Part shown: positions 35,727 to 44,557 of the stretch, piece after piece | Layout: each line of letters opens with the position of its first letter | How positions within the stretch are numbered: position 1 is the stretch's first letter | Assembly: GCA_045541975.1 (NCBI GenBank) | Contig: JAZQKB010000022.1 | Coordinates: 31,665-95,664 of the forward strand | DNA length: 64,000 nucleotides | Reading direction: 5' to 3' | DNA from: SIG452 sp045541975 | GTDB taxonomy: Bacteria; Bacillota; Clostridia; UMGS1840 | The notes under the pieces: model-generated | Databases searched by the model: none | What the model saw: the letters and a program-made list of their open reading frames with translations, nothing else | Told to the model about the DNA's origin: nothing | Program-made: the position numbers and the translations under genes

Positions 35727-36539
35727 ATGAAAAAACTCATTACTCTTCTGTTAGCAGTTGCAATGCTGGTAACTCTGTTTACCGGATGCGGTGCACCTGC
35801 AACCGAAAACAAAGGCGCTACTGATGGTGAAACTGTAGTAGAAGATCAGGCAAACGGCGATACTCTGGTTATGGCTACCAACGCTGAATTCCCTCCCTAT
35901 GAATTTATGGAAGACGGCAAAATCGTTGGGATTGATGCTGAAATCGCTCAGGCAATTGCAGACAAACTGGGAAAAGAACTGGTAATCGAAAATGTTGACT
36001 TTGATTCCTTAATCCCCGGTGTATCTTCCGGTAAATTTGACTTTGTTATGGCTGGTATGACCGTTACCGAAGAAAGAAAAGAAGCTGTAAACTTCACTCA
36101 GAGCTATGCGACCGGCGTTCAGGTAATCATTGTTAACGAAGGCTCCGATATTACTTCTGCAGATGATTTATTCCAAGAAGGCGCAAACACCACTATCGGT
36201 GTTCAGCTGGCTACCACCGGTGACCTGTACTGTACTTGGGATATCGAAGATGAAGGTTTAGGTACTGTAGAACGTTACAACAAAGGCGCAGATGCTGTTA
36301 TGGCATTAAAAACCGGTAAAGTTGACTGTGTTGTTATTGATAACGAACCTGCAAAAGTATTCGTTGAAAATAACGAAGGTTTAAAAATCTTAGACACCGA
36401 ATACATTACTGAAGAATATGCAGCTGCAGTATCCAAAGATAACGCAGAACTGACCGCTCAGATTGACGGCGCTTTAGCAGAATTAATCGCAGACGGCACC
36501 GTTGCAAAAATCATCGAAAAATACATCCCTGCTGAATAA
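35727..36539 (+). CDS. Amino acid ABC transporter substrate-binding lipoprotein
   Basis: A 270-residue protein with a lipoprotein signal (LFTGC near residues 17-21, cysteine 21 lipidated) and a type-3 periplasmic binding fold: TNAEFPPYEFMEDGKIVGIDAEIA near 50, then VDFDSLIPGVSSGKFD and GMTVTEERK. This is the polar amino acid (glutamine/cystine-like) family. AGGAGG sets the start at 35727. Its stop is followed by two hairpins, which may make this mRNA segment more abundant than the membrane genes. Confidence 0.94.
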   Translation: MKKLITLLLAVAMLVTLFTGCGAPATENKGATDGETVVEDQANGDTLVMATNAEFPPYEFMEDGKIVGIDAEIAQAIADKLGKELVIENVDFDSLIPGVSSGKFDFVMAGMTVTEERKEAVNFTQSYATGVQVIIVNEGSDITSADDLFQEGANTTIGVQLATTGDLYCTWDIEDEGLGTVERYNKGADAVMALKTGKVDCVVIDNEPAKVFVENNEGLKILDTEYITEEYAAAVSKDNAELTAQIDGALAELIADGTVAKIIEKYIPAE

Positions 36540-36552
36540 TTGATTCAGTCTC

Positions 36553-36577
36553 CTGTATCCTGAGAAAACGGATACAG
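36553..36577 (+). promoter_or_regulatory. Intercistronic hairpin 1
   Basis: An 8-bp perfect stem (36553-36560 with 36570-36577) after the binding-protein gene. No T-run follows, so it is more likely an mRNA 3'-stabilising element than a terminator. Confidence 0.5.
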
Positions 36578-36600
36578 AATTTATGCAGTAATTGAATTGT

Positions 36601-36631
36601 CAACCGGAGATATCAAAAAAATCTCCGGTTG
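36601..36631 (+). promoter_or_regulatory. Intercistronic hairpin 2
   Basis: An 11-bp perfect GC-containing stem, 36601-36611 with 36621-36631, 35 bases before the permease start. It could block 3'-5' decay or limit readthrough into the permease gene. Confidence 0.6.
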
Positions 36632-36665
36632 GCACTTGCTGTTTCATAGGAAAGGAATTTTTAAC

Positions 36666-37394
36666 ATGGCAGAATGGTTTAGCGGCATGCAAAAAGAATT
36701 TGTAACGGCATTCATTACAAAGAACCGTTGGAAATACATAGTAGAAGGCGTTCAAAACACCCTGGTTCTGACCTTCTGGGCATTAATTTTAGGGGTTGTT
36801 TTAGGTGTCATCGTGGCAGCCATCAGAACCACCTATGATAAGCAATATCGGGAAATTAAAAATCCGATTGCAAGAATTTTTCTCTGGATTGGAAATGCAA
36901 TTTCCAAAATCTATCTGACCGTAATCCGCGGCACACCCGTGATGGTTCAGATCTTAATTATCTTTTTTGTAATTATGGCAAACTCCCGCGATAAAATGCT
37001 CTGCGGTGTGATTGCATTCGGGATTAACTCCGGTGCATACGTTGCAGAAATTGTGCGGGCAGGTATTATGAGTATTGATGCAGGGCAGAATGAAGCAGGA
37101 CGTTCTTTAGGTTTAAACTACATGCAAACCATGTGGTTTATCATTCTTCCTCAGGCATTTAAAAACATTTTGCCTTCTTTGGCAAATGAGTTTATCGTTC
37201 TTTTGAAGGAAACTTCCATTGCGGGCTATGTTGGGGTGACGGATTTAACCCGTGGAGCCAACATTATCCGTGGTGTTACCTATCAGGATTTTATGCCTCT
37301 TTTGGGAGCCGCAGTAATTTACCTTGTGATGGTAATGTTCTTCACCTGGCTGGTAGGCATTCTGGAAAGGAGTCTGAGAAAGAATGAACGCTAA
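36666..37394 (+). CDS. Amino acid ABC transporter permease
   Basis: A 242-residue membrane protein of the HisM/GlnP type: GVQNTLVLTFWALILGVVLG near 30, RGTPVMVQILI near 94, and the EAA loop EAGRSLGLNYMQTMWFIILPQA near 142. Start 36666 follows AAAGGAA. It overlaps the ATPase gene by 11 bases. Confidence 0.94.
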   Translation: MAEWFSGMQKEFVTAFITKNRWKYIVEGVQNTLVLTFWALILGVVLGVIVAAIRTTYDKQYREIKNPIARIFLWIGNAISKIYLTVIRGTPVMVQILIIFFVIMANSRDKMLCGVIAFGINSGAYVAEIVRAGIMSIDAGQNEAGRSLGLNYMQTMWFIILPQAFKNILPSLANEFIVLLKETSIAGYVGVTDLTRGANIIRGVTYQDFMPLLGAAVIYLVMVMFFTWLVGILERSLRKNER

Positions 37395-38127
37395 TTTCAT
37401 TATTTCAGTCCGTGGTTTGAAAAAGCATTTCAACCGTGGCAAAATCAAAGCATTAAACGGTGTTGATTTAGACGTAAAAAGAGGGGAAGTAATCGTAATT
37501 ATCGGTCCCTCCGGATGCGGAAAATCTACCTTCCTTCGTTCCTTGAACTTATTGGAACAACCTACCGAAGGTCAGATTTTTTTAGACGGAGTGGATATTA
37601 CCGACCGTAACACCAATATCAATCTGCATAGACGCAAGGTTGGTATGGTATTCCAGCATTTTAATTTGTTCCCCAATATGACCATTTTAAAAAATATGAC
37701 CTTAGCTCCCATTCAGCTAAAAAAGGCAAATAAAGCACAGGCTGAAGAAAAGGCGATGGAGCTTCTTCGGGTAGTTGGATTGGAAGACCGAGCAAACGCA
37801 TATCCCTCCCAGTTATCCGGCGGTCAGAAACAGCGTGTTGCCATTGTTCGTGCGTTATGCATGGAGCCTGATGTGATGCTGTTTGACGAGCCTACCTCCG
37901 CTCTGGACCCCGAAATGGTTGGCGAAGTGCTGGATGTTATGAAAAATCTGGCAAAAGATGGGATGACCATGCTGGTGGTAACCCATGAAATGGGCTTTGC
38001 CCGTGAAGTTGCCGACAGGGTAATTTTTATGGACGAAGGTGTTATTTTAGAAGAAGGCACTCCGGATGATATTTTCAATCATCCTGTTCATGAAAGAACA
38101 AAAGCTTTCTTAAATAAAGTGTTGTAA
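37384..38127 (+). CDS. Amino acid ABC transporter ATP-binding protein
   Basis: A 247-residue ATPase: Walker A GPSGCGKSTFLR near 40, Q-loop FQHFNLFPN, signature LSGGQKQRVAI near 142, Walker B VMLFDEPTSALDPEM near 165 and switch H in VVTHEM. GlnQ/HisP type, specific for polar amino acid uptake systems. Confidence 0.95.
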   Translation: MNANFIISVRGLKKHFNRGKIKALNGVDLDVKRGEVIVIIGPSGCGKSTFLRSLNLLEQPTEGQIFLDGVDITDRNTNINLHRRKVGMVFQHFNLFPNMTILKNMTLAPIQLKKANKAQAEEKAMELLRVVGLEDRANAYPSQLSGGQKQRVAIVRALCMEPDVMLFDEPTSALDPEMVGEVLDVMKNLAKDGMTMLVVTHEMGFAREVADRVIFMDEGVILEEGTPDDIFNHPVHERTKAFLNKVL

Positions 38128-38194
38128 ATTTGCAAATGACGAAAACCAAAATTGGTTTGTTTGATAGAAAAAAATAAGAAAGGATGGTACGAAT

Positions 38195-38551
38195 ATGCCG
38201 TTAAAGAAATTAAGCGATGTAGGCGAAATTACCGTAACAGAAAAAGCGATTGAGGAAATTGCAGGTCACGTTGCTACTCATTGCTACGGTGTGGTTGGCA
38301 TGTGTGAAAAAAGCAAAGCAGAAGTGTTAAAACGGATGTTTGGTTCTGAAAGCTTAAGAAAAGGAATCAAAGTTGTCTGCCGTGACGGTTCTGTCAGCAT
38401 TGAAATTCATATCAAAGTGACTTACGGTGTCAATATTAAAGCACTGGCGGAAAACGTAAAGCAGGATATCACTTATGCCGTTGAAAAAATGACCGGCGCC
38501 AAAATCAAGGATGTTACCGTTTGCGTAGACGATATTGTGGTGAATAAGTAA
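38195..38551 (+). CDS. Asp23/Gls24 family envelope stress protein (YloU-like)
   Basis: A 118-residue protein: GEITVTEKAIEEIAGHVATHCYGVVGM at the start and VSIEIHIKVTYGVNIKALAENVKQDI are the Asp23 pattern. It precedes the DAK2 protein and recG, matching the Bacillus yloU-yloV-recG order. Promoter not clearly seen. Confidence 0.93.
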   Translation: MPLKKLSDVGEITVTEKAIEEIAGHVATHCYGVVGMCEKSKAEVLKRMFGSESLRKGIKVVCRDGSVSIEIHIKVTYGVNIKALAENVKQDITYAVEKMTGAKIKDVTVCVDDIVVNK

Positions 38552-38592
38552 TTTATCACAGCATCAACTTTGAAAAAGGGAGAAAACATTAC

Positions 38593-40188
38593 ATGAATAA
38601 AATAATTAATGGTGAGCTGCTTGCCAACATGCTTCAGGCAGCAAAAATCCATTTGTGTAACAACAAAGAAGAGCTGAATGCTTTAAATGTGTTTCCGGTG
38701 CCTGATGGTGATACCGGAACCAATATGTCTATGACTTTTACTTCTGCAGCCTCTGCGGCACACAGCCGAACCGAATCTGCAGGAAGTGTGTTAGACGGTG
38801 TTTCTATGTCTGCCCTGCGTGGTGCAAGAGGGAACTCCGGCGTTATTCTTTCTCAGATTTTACGAGGAATGTCTAAAGCGGCAAAAGGGAAAAGCGAGCT
38901 AGATGTAGCAGATATGGTTAACGCATTCCGTTTAGGCTCTAAAACTGCTTACGAAGCAATTATGAAGCCCACAGAAGGCACCATTCTCACCGTTATCCGT
39001 ATGACCGCAGAGCATTTAGAAGAAATTCAGGACGATATTACCGATCTGGATATGTTATTTACCGAAGCGGTAAAAGCCTCCTATGATGCTTTAGCTCAGA
39101 CTCCAGAAATGCTTCCCAAACTGAAGCAGGCAGGGGTAGTGGACTCCGGTGGGAAAGGAATTTGCTATATCATCGAAGGTATGGCAAGCTACTATAAAAC
39201 CGGTGAAATGCCCGAAGAATCTGTGACCGAAGTGGCAAAAACTGCAGAAGTGTTTACCGATAATCACGAAAATGTAAACTTCCAGTATTGCACCGAATTT
39301 ATTATTCAGAATCCGGAACGCAAAAAAAATCAGTTAACGCAGCGTTATGAATCCTTGGGGGATTCTATTGTTGTGGTTGCTATGGAAGATATCATTAAGG
39401 TGCATATTCATACCAACGATCCCGGTATCGTTATTTCCGAAGCATTGAAAATCGGTAGCCTCATTGATATTAAAATTGACAATATGAAATATCAGAATGA
39501 GAATATTCAAAATTCCATTCCTCAGGAACGTCAGCCTTATGCTTTTGTTGCAGTGGCAGCAGGGGAAGGCTTTGCCAACATCTATAAAGAACTTGGCATT
39601 GAACACATCGTTTCCGGCGGACAGTCTATGAATCCTTCTTCCGACGATATTTTAAATGCAGCTAACCGCACCAATGCAGATGTGGTTTATGTGTTCCCCA
39701 ACAATAAGAATATTATTTTGGCAGCAGAACAGGCAGCAGAACTGTATGACGGTCAGATGGTGGTAATCCCCACCAAAAATATGTCCGATGTTCTGCCTTG
39801 TATGGTAGGCTTTGATGAAACTCAGTCACCGGAAGACAATCTGGAACAGATGAAGGAAATCATTGGTTCCTTAAAATCTGCACAGATTACCTATGCTGTC
39901 AGAGATTCCGTGTTCGATAATATCGAAATCAAAGAAGGCGAAATCATGGCATTAAGCGGCAGCTCCATCTTAACCAAGGGCAAAGACCCCAATAAGGTAT
40001 GTGCTTCCGTAATTGAAAAACTGTGTGATGACACTGTTTCTATGGTAACTGTGTATGCAGGCGCTGATGTCAACAGCGAAGAAATGGAAAGCTTAGAAAA
40101 AACCTTAACCAAAAAATATAAGGATATTGATTTCTCTTTCTATCGCGGTGACCAACCCGTGTATTACTATTTTGTTTCTTTGGAATAA
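38593..40188 (+). CDS. DAK2-domain fatty acid kinase-like protein (YloV/FakA)
   Basis: A 531-residue protein. The N-terminal DhaL-type nucleotide-binding domain has NVFPVPDGDTGTNMSMT near 28-44 and RGARGNSGVILSQI near 76. A central region and the C-terminal domain (from about 300) match FakA, which phosphorylates fatty acids bound to FakB for phospholipid synthesis. FakB is not in the window. Identity as kinase is from family knowledge. Confidence 0.9.
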   Translation: MNKIINGELLANMLQAAKIHLCNNKEELNALNVFPVPDGDTGTNMSMTFTSAASAAHSRTESAGSVLDGVSMSALRGARGNSGVILSQILRGMSKAAKGKSELDVADMVNAFRLGSKTAYEAIMKPTEGTILTVIRMTAEHLEEIQDDITDLDMLFTEAVKASYDALAQTPEMLPKLKQAGVVDSGGKGICYIIEGMASYYKTGEMPEESVTEVAKTAEVFTDNHENVNFQYCTEFIIQNPERKKNQLTQRYESLGDSIVVVAMEDIIKVHIHTNDPGIVISEALKIGSLIDIKIDNMKYQNENIQNSIPQERQPYAFVAVAAGEGFANIYKELGIEHIVSGGQSMNPSSDDILNAANRTNADVVYVFPNNKNIILAAEQAAELYDGQMVVIPTKNMSDVLPCMVGFDETQSPEDNLEQMKEIIGSLKSAQITYAVRDSVFDNIEIKEGEIMALSGSSILTKGKDPNKVCASVIEKLCDDTVSMVTVYAGADVNSEEMESLEKTLTKKYKDIDFSFYRGDQPVYYYFVSLE

Positions 40189-40287
40189 TTCGATATTATT
40201 TCCAAAGAAGATCACAAAGTATATTCAAAATCGAAACGTATTAAACAAGGAATATCAAAAGAACCGAAAACTTTGAAGGTTAGAACG

Positions 40288-40327
40288 TTTGGAATCATTT
40301 GAAATCATTTGGAATCATTTGGAATAA
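40288..40327. repeat. Four 10-bp tandem repeats upstream of recG
   Basis: Units TTTGGAATCA, TTTGAAATCA, TTTGGAATCA and TTTGGAATAA run head to tail, ending 9 bases before the recG ATG. The last unit runs into the ribosome-binding site region AGAGGA. Confidence 0.9.
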
Positions 40328-40336
40328 GAGGACAAT

Positions 40337-42385
40337 ATGAATCTGTTTTCAACGCCCATTTCTAATATATCAGGAGTTTCCGATGCCAGGCTTGTGTATT
40401 TTCAAAAGCTTGGCATTTTTTCGGTTGCCGATATGCTTTATTATTTCCCGAAAACCTACGAAAACCGTATGAACCTAAAAAATGTGTGCGAGCTTCAGGA
40501 GGAAGAACTTGCCACGGTAACTGTTCGGGTATTGGATATTTCTACCCGCAGAGTTCGTCAGAATCTGACACTTCTTAAACTTCTTTGTGAGGATGACACG
40601 GGCGAACTGCACGTTACCTTTTTTAATCAGAAATACTTGGCAGGGAAACTGACGGCAGGTACCACCGTTACCTTATCGGGGAAGGTGAGCCGTCGGATTG
40701 GCTATGTGGAAATGACGAATCCTGCTGTGCAAAAAGAAACTCCTGCCGGCAATTTTTCCGAAAATTATATTCCCCGATATGCGCTCACCAAAGGACTTAC
40801 CCAGGGTGTGATGCAAAAAATTGCCTACGAATGTCTGAAGGTTGCCAAAGAGCATCTTTTAGAAACCTTACCCATGGAAATCCGCAAAGAATACCATCTT
40901 TGTGAGCTTCTTTATGCATTGGAAAACATTCATTTTCCAAGAGGGGAAGAAGAGCTTCTGGCGGCAAGAAAACGTCTTGCCTTTGAAGAACTGTTTTATC
41001 TGATGTTAGGACTTGGCAAAATTAAATTACGGCAGAAAAAAGCCATTGGTCCTAAACTTGTAAACTATAAAATTGCAGAAGAATTTGCCCACAAACTGCC
41101 GTTCCCTTTGACCAACGCTCAAAAACGGGTTACCAGAGAAATCTGTGCTGATTTTAAAGCAGGTCACCAGATGAACCGTCTGGTGCAGGGCGATGTTGGT
41201 AGCGGTAAGACCATGGTTGCTGCAATGGCAATGTTAATCTGCGCTCAAAGCGGTTATCAGGCAGTGCTGATGGCACCCACAGAAATCTTAGCCCGTCAGC
41301 ATTACGAGGGATTAAAGCCGTATTTCGCAGAATTTGGAATTTCCGTAAAGCTTTTGGTTGCTTCTATGAAGAAAAAAGAGAAAGATGCTGTGATTTCAGG
41401 CCTGGCTTCGGGAGAAGTATCGTTGGTCATTGGTACCCATGCCTTGCTGTATGATCATGTGCAGTTTTGTAAGCTTGGCTTAGTGATTACCGACGAACAG
41501 CATCGGTTCGGCGTGAAAGCACGGTCTGTGTTGACAGAAAAAGGAGAGAACCCCCATTGTCTGGTTATGACGGCAACTCCCATTCCCAGAACATTAGCTT
41601 TGATTATTTACGGTGACCTGGATGTGTCCGTGATTGATGAATTGCCTCTTGGCAGAACTCCCGTTGTCACAAAAATTGCGGGAGAAAAGCAGAGAGAGCG
41701 TGTGTATCGGTTTGTGATAGAGGAGCTTCAAAAAGGTAACCAGGCATTTGTGGTTTGTCCTTTGATTGAAGAAAGTGAAACCATGGAATTAGAGGATGCC
41801 ATCCGTTTGCAGGAAGAATTGCAAAAAACTTACCTGAAAGAATATCGGGTAGGACTCTTACACGGACGGATGAAGGCGGAAGAAAAAGACCGTGTCATGA
41901 ATGATTTTCTGCAAGGTGAGATTCATGTGCTGGTTTCCACAACCGTGGTGGAGGTTGGCGTCAATGTGCCCAACGCTACCGTTATGGTGATAGAAAATGC
42001 AGAGCGGTTCGGTTTGGCGAGCTTGCATCAGCTACGGGGACGGGTAGGACGCAGTAATAAGCAATCCTATTGCTTCTTGAATCTGTCGGATGAAAAAGCA
42101 AGAAAACGGCTGGAAATTATGGGAAAAACCACCGACGGTTTCCAAATCAGCGAGTTCGACTTGAAAAACCGTGGACCCGGTGAGTTTTTTGGAACCCGTC
42201 AGCATGGGCTTCCGTCCACGCTGTTAAGCCGATTGACTTACACGATGGAAACTGTTCGGCTTGCTAAAAAAGCATCCGAAGCTCTGTTGCAAACTGACCC
42301 CGATTTTCTGCTTCCCCAAAACAAACGGATTCTTTCTTCGGTCAACCGCATGTTTTCCCAGCATAGCTATGTGAGTCAGTTGTAA
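40337..42385 (+). CDS. recG: ATP-dependent DNA helicase RecG
   Basis: A 682-residue SF2 helicase: N-terminal wedge (OB-fold) domain, Walker A QGDVGSGKTMVAAMAM near 280, DEQH box ITDEQHRFGVKAR near 386, LVMTATPIPRTL near 411 and the C-terminal motif LRGRVGRSNKQSYCF near 565. It remodels stalled forks and Holliday junctions. Length is normal. Confidence 0.97.
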   Translation: MNLFSTPISNISGVSDARLVYFQKLGIFSVADMLYYFPKTYENRMNLKNVCELQEEELATVTVRVLDISTRRVRQNLTLLKLLCEDDTGELHVTFFNQKYLAGKLTAGTTVTLSGKVSRRIGYVEMTNPAVQKETPAGNFSENYIPRYALTKGLTQGVMQKIAYECLKVAKEHLLETLPMEIRKEYHLCELLYALENIHFPRGEEELLAARKRLAFEELFYLMLGLGKIKLRQKKAIGPKLVNYKIAEEFAHKLPFPLTNAQKRVTREICADFKAGHQMNRLVQGDVGSGKTMVAAMAMLICAQSGYQAVLMAPTEILARQHYEGLKPYFAEFGISVKLLVASMKKKEKDAVISGLASGEVSLVIGTHALLYDHVQFCKLGLVITDEQHRFGVKARSVLTEKGENPHCLVMTATPIPRTLALIIYGDLDVSVIDELPLGRTPVVTKIAGEKQRERVYRFVIEELQKGNQAFVVCPLIEESETMELEDAIRLQEELQKTYLKEYRVGLLHGRMKAEEKDRVMNDFLQGEIHVLVSTTVVEVGVNVPNATVMVIENAERFGLASLHQLRGRVGRSNKQSYCFLNLSDEKARKRLEIMGKTTDGFQISEFDLKNRGPGEFFGTRQHGLPSTLLSRLTYTMETVRLAKKASEALLQTDPDFLLPQNKRILSSVNRMFSQHSYVSQL

Positions 42386-42402
42386 AAAACCACGAAAAAA
42401 GA

Positions 42403-42431
42403 TTGACATTTCACTTGTTTTCATATACAAT
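42403..42431 (+). promoter_or_regulatory. Consensus SigA promoter before the GT-CysE fusion gene
   Basis: TTGACA at 42403-42408, 17-base spacer, TACAAT at 42426-42431. Only about 60 bases separate it from the ATG, so no T-box leader fits. Confidence 0.88.
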
Positions 42432-42499
42432 TAATTAGATCAAGCTTACAAATGTTTTTTTGGGATTATCTTCCCGTGATGATTTGAAAGGAGGGCCTT

Positions 42500-44557
42500 A
42501 TGATGAATTGTTTCCAAGAAAAAACAACAACGTGTTTTCGATTTTTATTTGTCTTGTTTGCTACCATGGCGTTCGTGGCTTCTTTTGTTGGATTGGTTGT
42601 TGGCAGCAATTTGTTTTACGGCGGTTCCTTTTGGTTGCTTCTTTGCTATCCCATTGTTTTTTTTATCTTAGGAAGCTTGCATTATCGCCTTGTAAAAAGG
42701 CAAAAACACAGTTTGCTGACAGGACTGTTCATTTGCGTTACATTTCGTTTATTAGCGGTTACTGTCTTGCAACTGGAACCCTTTTCCGATTTTAAAATCT
42801 ATCACGACAGCGCTAAACTTCTGGCAGAAGGGCAACCGCTTTTGGACCCGTATATTTCTGCCTTTCCGCACATTGTAGGTTTTTCGGAATTGGTAAGCTG
42901 GTGTTACCGTTTATTCGGCGTCAATTTGTTTGCAGTGCAACTTGGAAATGTGGTGATAGAAGTTGCCACTGCCTTGATGCTGTATCTGTGCGCAAACAAA
43001 CTGTTTTCTAAAAAAATTGCGGGAATGACGGTGTTTTTGTATGCCATTTCTCCTTCGTTTATTTTCTACACAGAATTTGTTGCTACCGAAATTGTTTTTA
43101 CCTTTTTGTTATCCGTTCTGTTGTACTTAGCAATTCGATTCAGCGAAAAGGGAAGTACGGTTGTTGGCATTGTTTTTGGCATTCTGACTGCTGTGTTAAA
43201 CTGTATCCGTCCTTGCGGTGCCGTGGTGCTGTTGGCATTTGGCCTTTATACCGTTTTTGCATTGATGCCCAAAAAACGATTCCTTTCTCTGATTCTTGCA
43301 ATTCTTTGCTATTCCGGCTGTAATGTAATGCTGCATCAGGGTTTGGAACAGTTAAACGGTCAGCCGATTGCAAATCGACCGATCGGTTATAATCTTTATA
43401 TCGGATCCAATGCGGAAGAACTGGGCAGATGGAATCCTAAAGATGATCTTTACGCCAAAGAACTGATGAGCAATTCTTCTTTGTCGCCTGATGAAGTGCA
43501 TAACCGTTTGCAGACAGAAGGAATCCAAAGATATCTGTCAAACGGCTTTTTATCCAACTGTAAATTGGGCTGTTTAAAATTTGGATTAACCTGGGGTAGC
43601 GAAATGCTCCCCACAGTATATATGCGGCAAAGTTCCAGCTACGCCTTTTGGGACAGCATCTTCCAGTTTGGTAATCTTGCCAATGCATTTCATCTGATAC
43701 TGATGCTGGGAGCCTTGGTAGGAGCTGTAAAACTACGTCGAGAAAAACGCTCCGGTGCTGTGATATGGATTTGTATTTTTGTGCTTGGAATCGCAGCTCA
43801 GCATCTTCTGGCGGAAGCACAAGAACGCTACTCCTATGGGGCACTTGCCATGCTGATGCCTATTGCAGCTTTTGGCTTATGCCGAAGTTATGATGCCGTC
43901 CACAATGTGTTTTCCCGACTGCGGGAAGATATCAATGCGGTGATGGAAAAAGACCCTGCAGCAAAGAATAAATTAGAAGTATTCTTGCTATCTCCGGGGA
44001 TTCATGCCTTGTTCTGGCACCGTGGAGCACATCGACTCTATCAGAAGAAACACTTCTTTTTAGCACGGTGTCTCTCTCAGGTAACCCGTTTCTTTACTGG
44101 TGTGGAAATTCACCCGGGTGCCAAAATTGGTCGCGGTGTGATGATTGACCACGGTATGGGGGTTGTCATCGGAGAGACTGCCGAAGTGGGTGATGGTTGC
44201 ACCATCTATCAGAATGTTACCTTAGGCGGTACCGGAAAAGACACGGGAAAACGTCATCCTACCATTGGTAAAAACGTCATGATCGGCAGTGGTGCCAAGG
44301 TGCTTGGTCCCTTTACTGTTGGGGATAATTCTAAAATTGCGGCAAATGCTGTGGTGCTGCGGGAAGTTCCTGAAAACAGCACTTGTGTGGGTGTTCCTGC
44401 CCGTGTAGTGATTCGCAATAATGTGAAAGTTTCCGGAGCAGACTGGCAGACCGACCAGACTCATATTCCCGACCCCTTGTCTCAGGAATTATGCAGAATG
44501 CTTGCCCGTATTGAGCAGTTAGAGGCAGCACAGACGAAGAAAGGAGAATCAGAATGA
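42500..44557 (+). CDS. cysE: GT39-like membrane glycosyltransferase fused to serine O-acetyltransferase
   Basis: A single 685-residue frame. Residues 1-465 are a polytopic membrane protein of the PMT/ArnT (GT-C) type: FSDFKIYHDSAKLLAEGQPL near 95 is the first-loop pattern. Residues 470-685 are a complete CysE: LREDINAVMEKDPAAKN, then HPGAKIGRGVMIDHGMGVVIGETA and the hexapeptide repeats with GGTGKDTGKRHP. CysE makes O-acetylserine from serine and acetyl-CoA. A GTG at 43907 lies exactly where a free CysE would start, without a clear ribosome-binding site. cysS follows with 4 bases of overlap, as CysE genes often do. Confidence 0.88.
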   Translation: MMNCFQEKTTTCFRFLFVLFATMAFVASFVGLVVGSNLFYGGSFWLLLCYPIVFFILGSLHYRLVKRQKHSLLTGLFICVTFRLLAVTVLQLEPFSDFKIYHDSAKLLAEGQPLLDPYISAFPHIVGFSELVSWCYRLFGVNLFAVQLGNVVIEVATALMLYLCANKLFSKKIAGMTVFLYAISPSFIFYTEFVATEIVFTFLLSVLLYLAIRFSEKGSTVVGIVFGILTAVLNCIRPCGAVVLLAFGLYTVFALMPKKRFLSLILAILCYSGCNVMLHQGLEQLNGQPIANRPIGYNLYIGSNAEELGRWNPKDDLYAKELMSNSSLSPDEVHNRLQTEGIQRYLSNGFLSNCKLGCLKFGLTWGSEMLPTVYMRQSSSYAFWDSIFQFGNLANAFHLILMLGALVGAVKLRREKRSGAVIWICIFVLGIAAQHLLAEAQERYSYGALAMLMPIAAFGLCRSYDAVHNVFSRLREDINAVMEKDPAAKNKLEVFLLSPGIHALFWHRGAHRLYQKKHFFLARCLSQVTRFFTGVEIHPGAKIGRGVMIDHGMGVVIGETAEVGDGCTIYQNVTLGGTGKDTGKRHPTIGKNVMIGSGAKVLGPFTVGDNSKIAANAVVLREVPENSTCVGVPARVVIRNNVKVSGADWQTDQTHIPDPLSQELCRMLARIEQLEAAQTKKGESE

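Noticed and set aside
40288..40327. CRISPR array
   Set aside because: Units are contiguous 10-mers without spacers; the 9-bp and 12-bp repeats elsewhere are within coding sequence.
42432..42499. T-box leader controlling cysE-cysS
   Set aside because: The leader is about 60 bases, too short for a T-box, and shows no terminator hairpin or specifier region.
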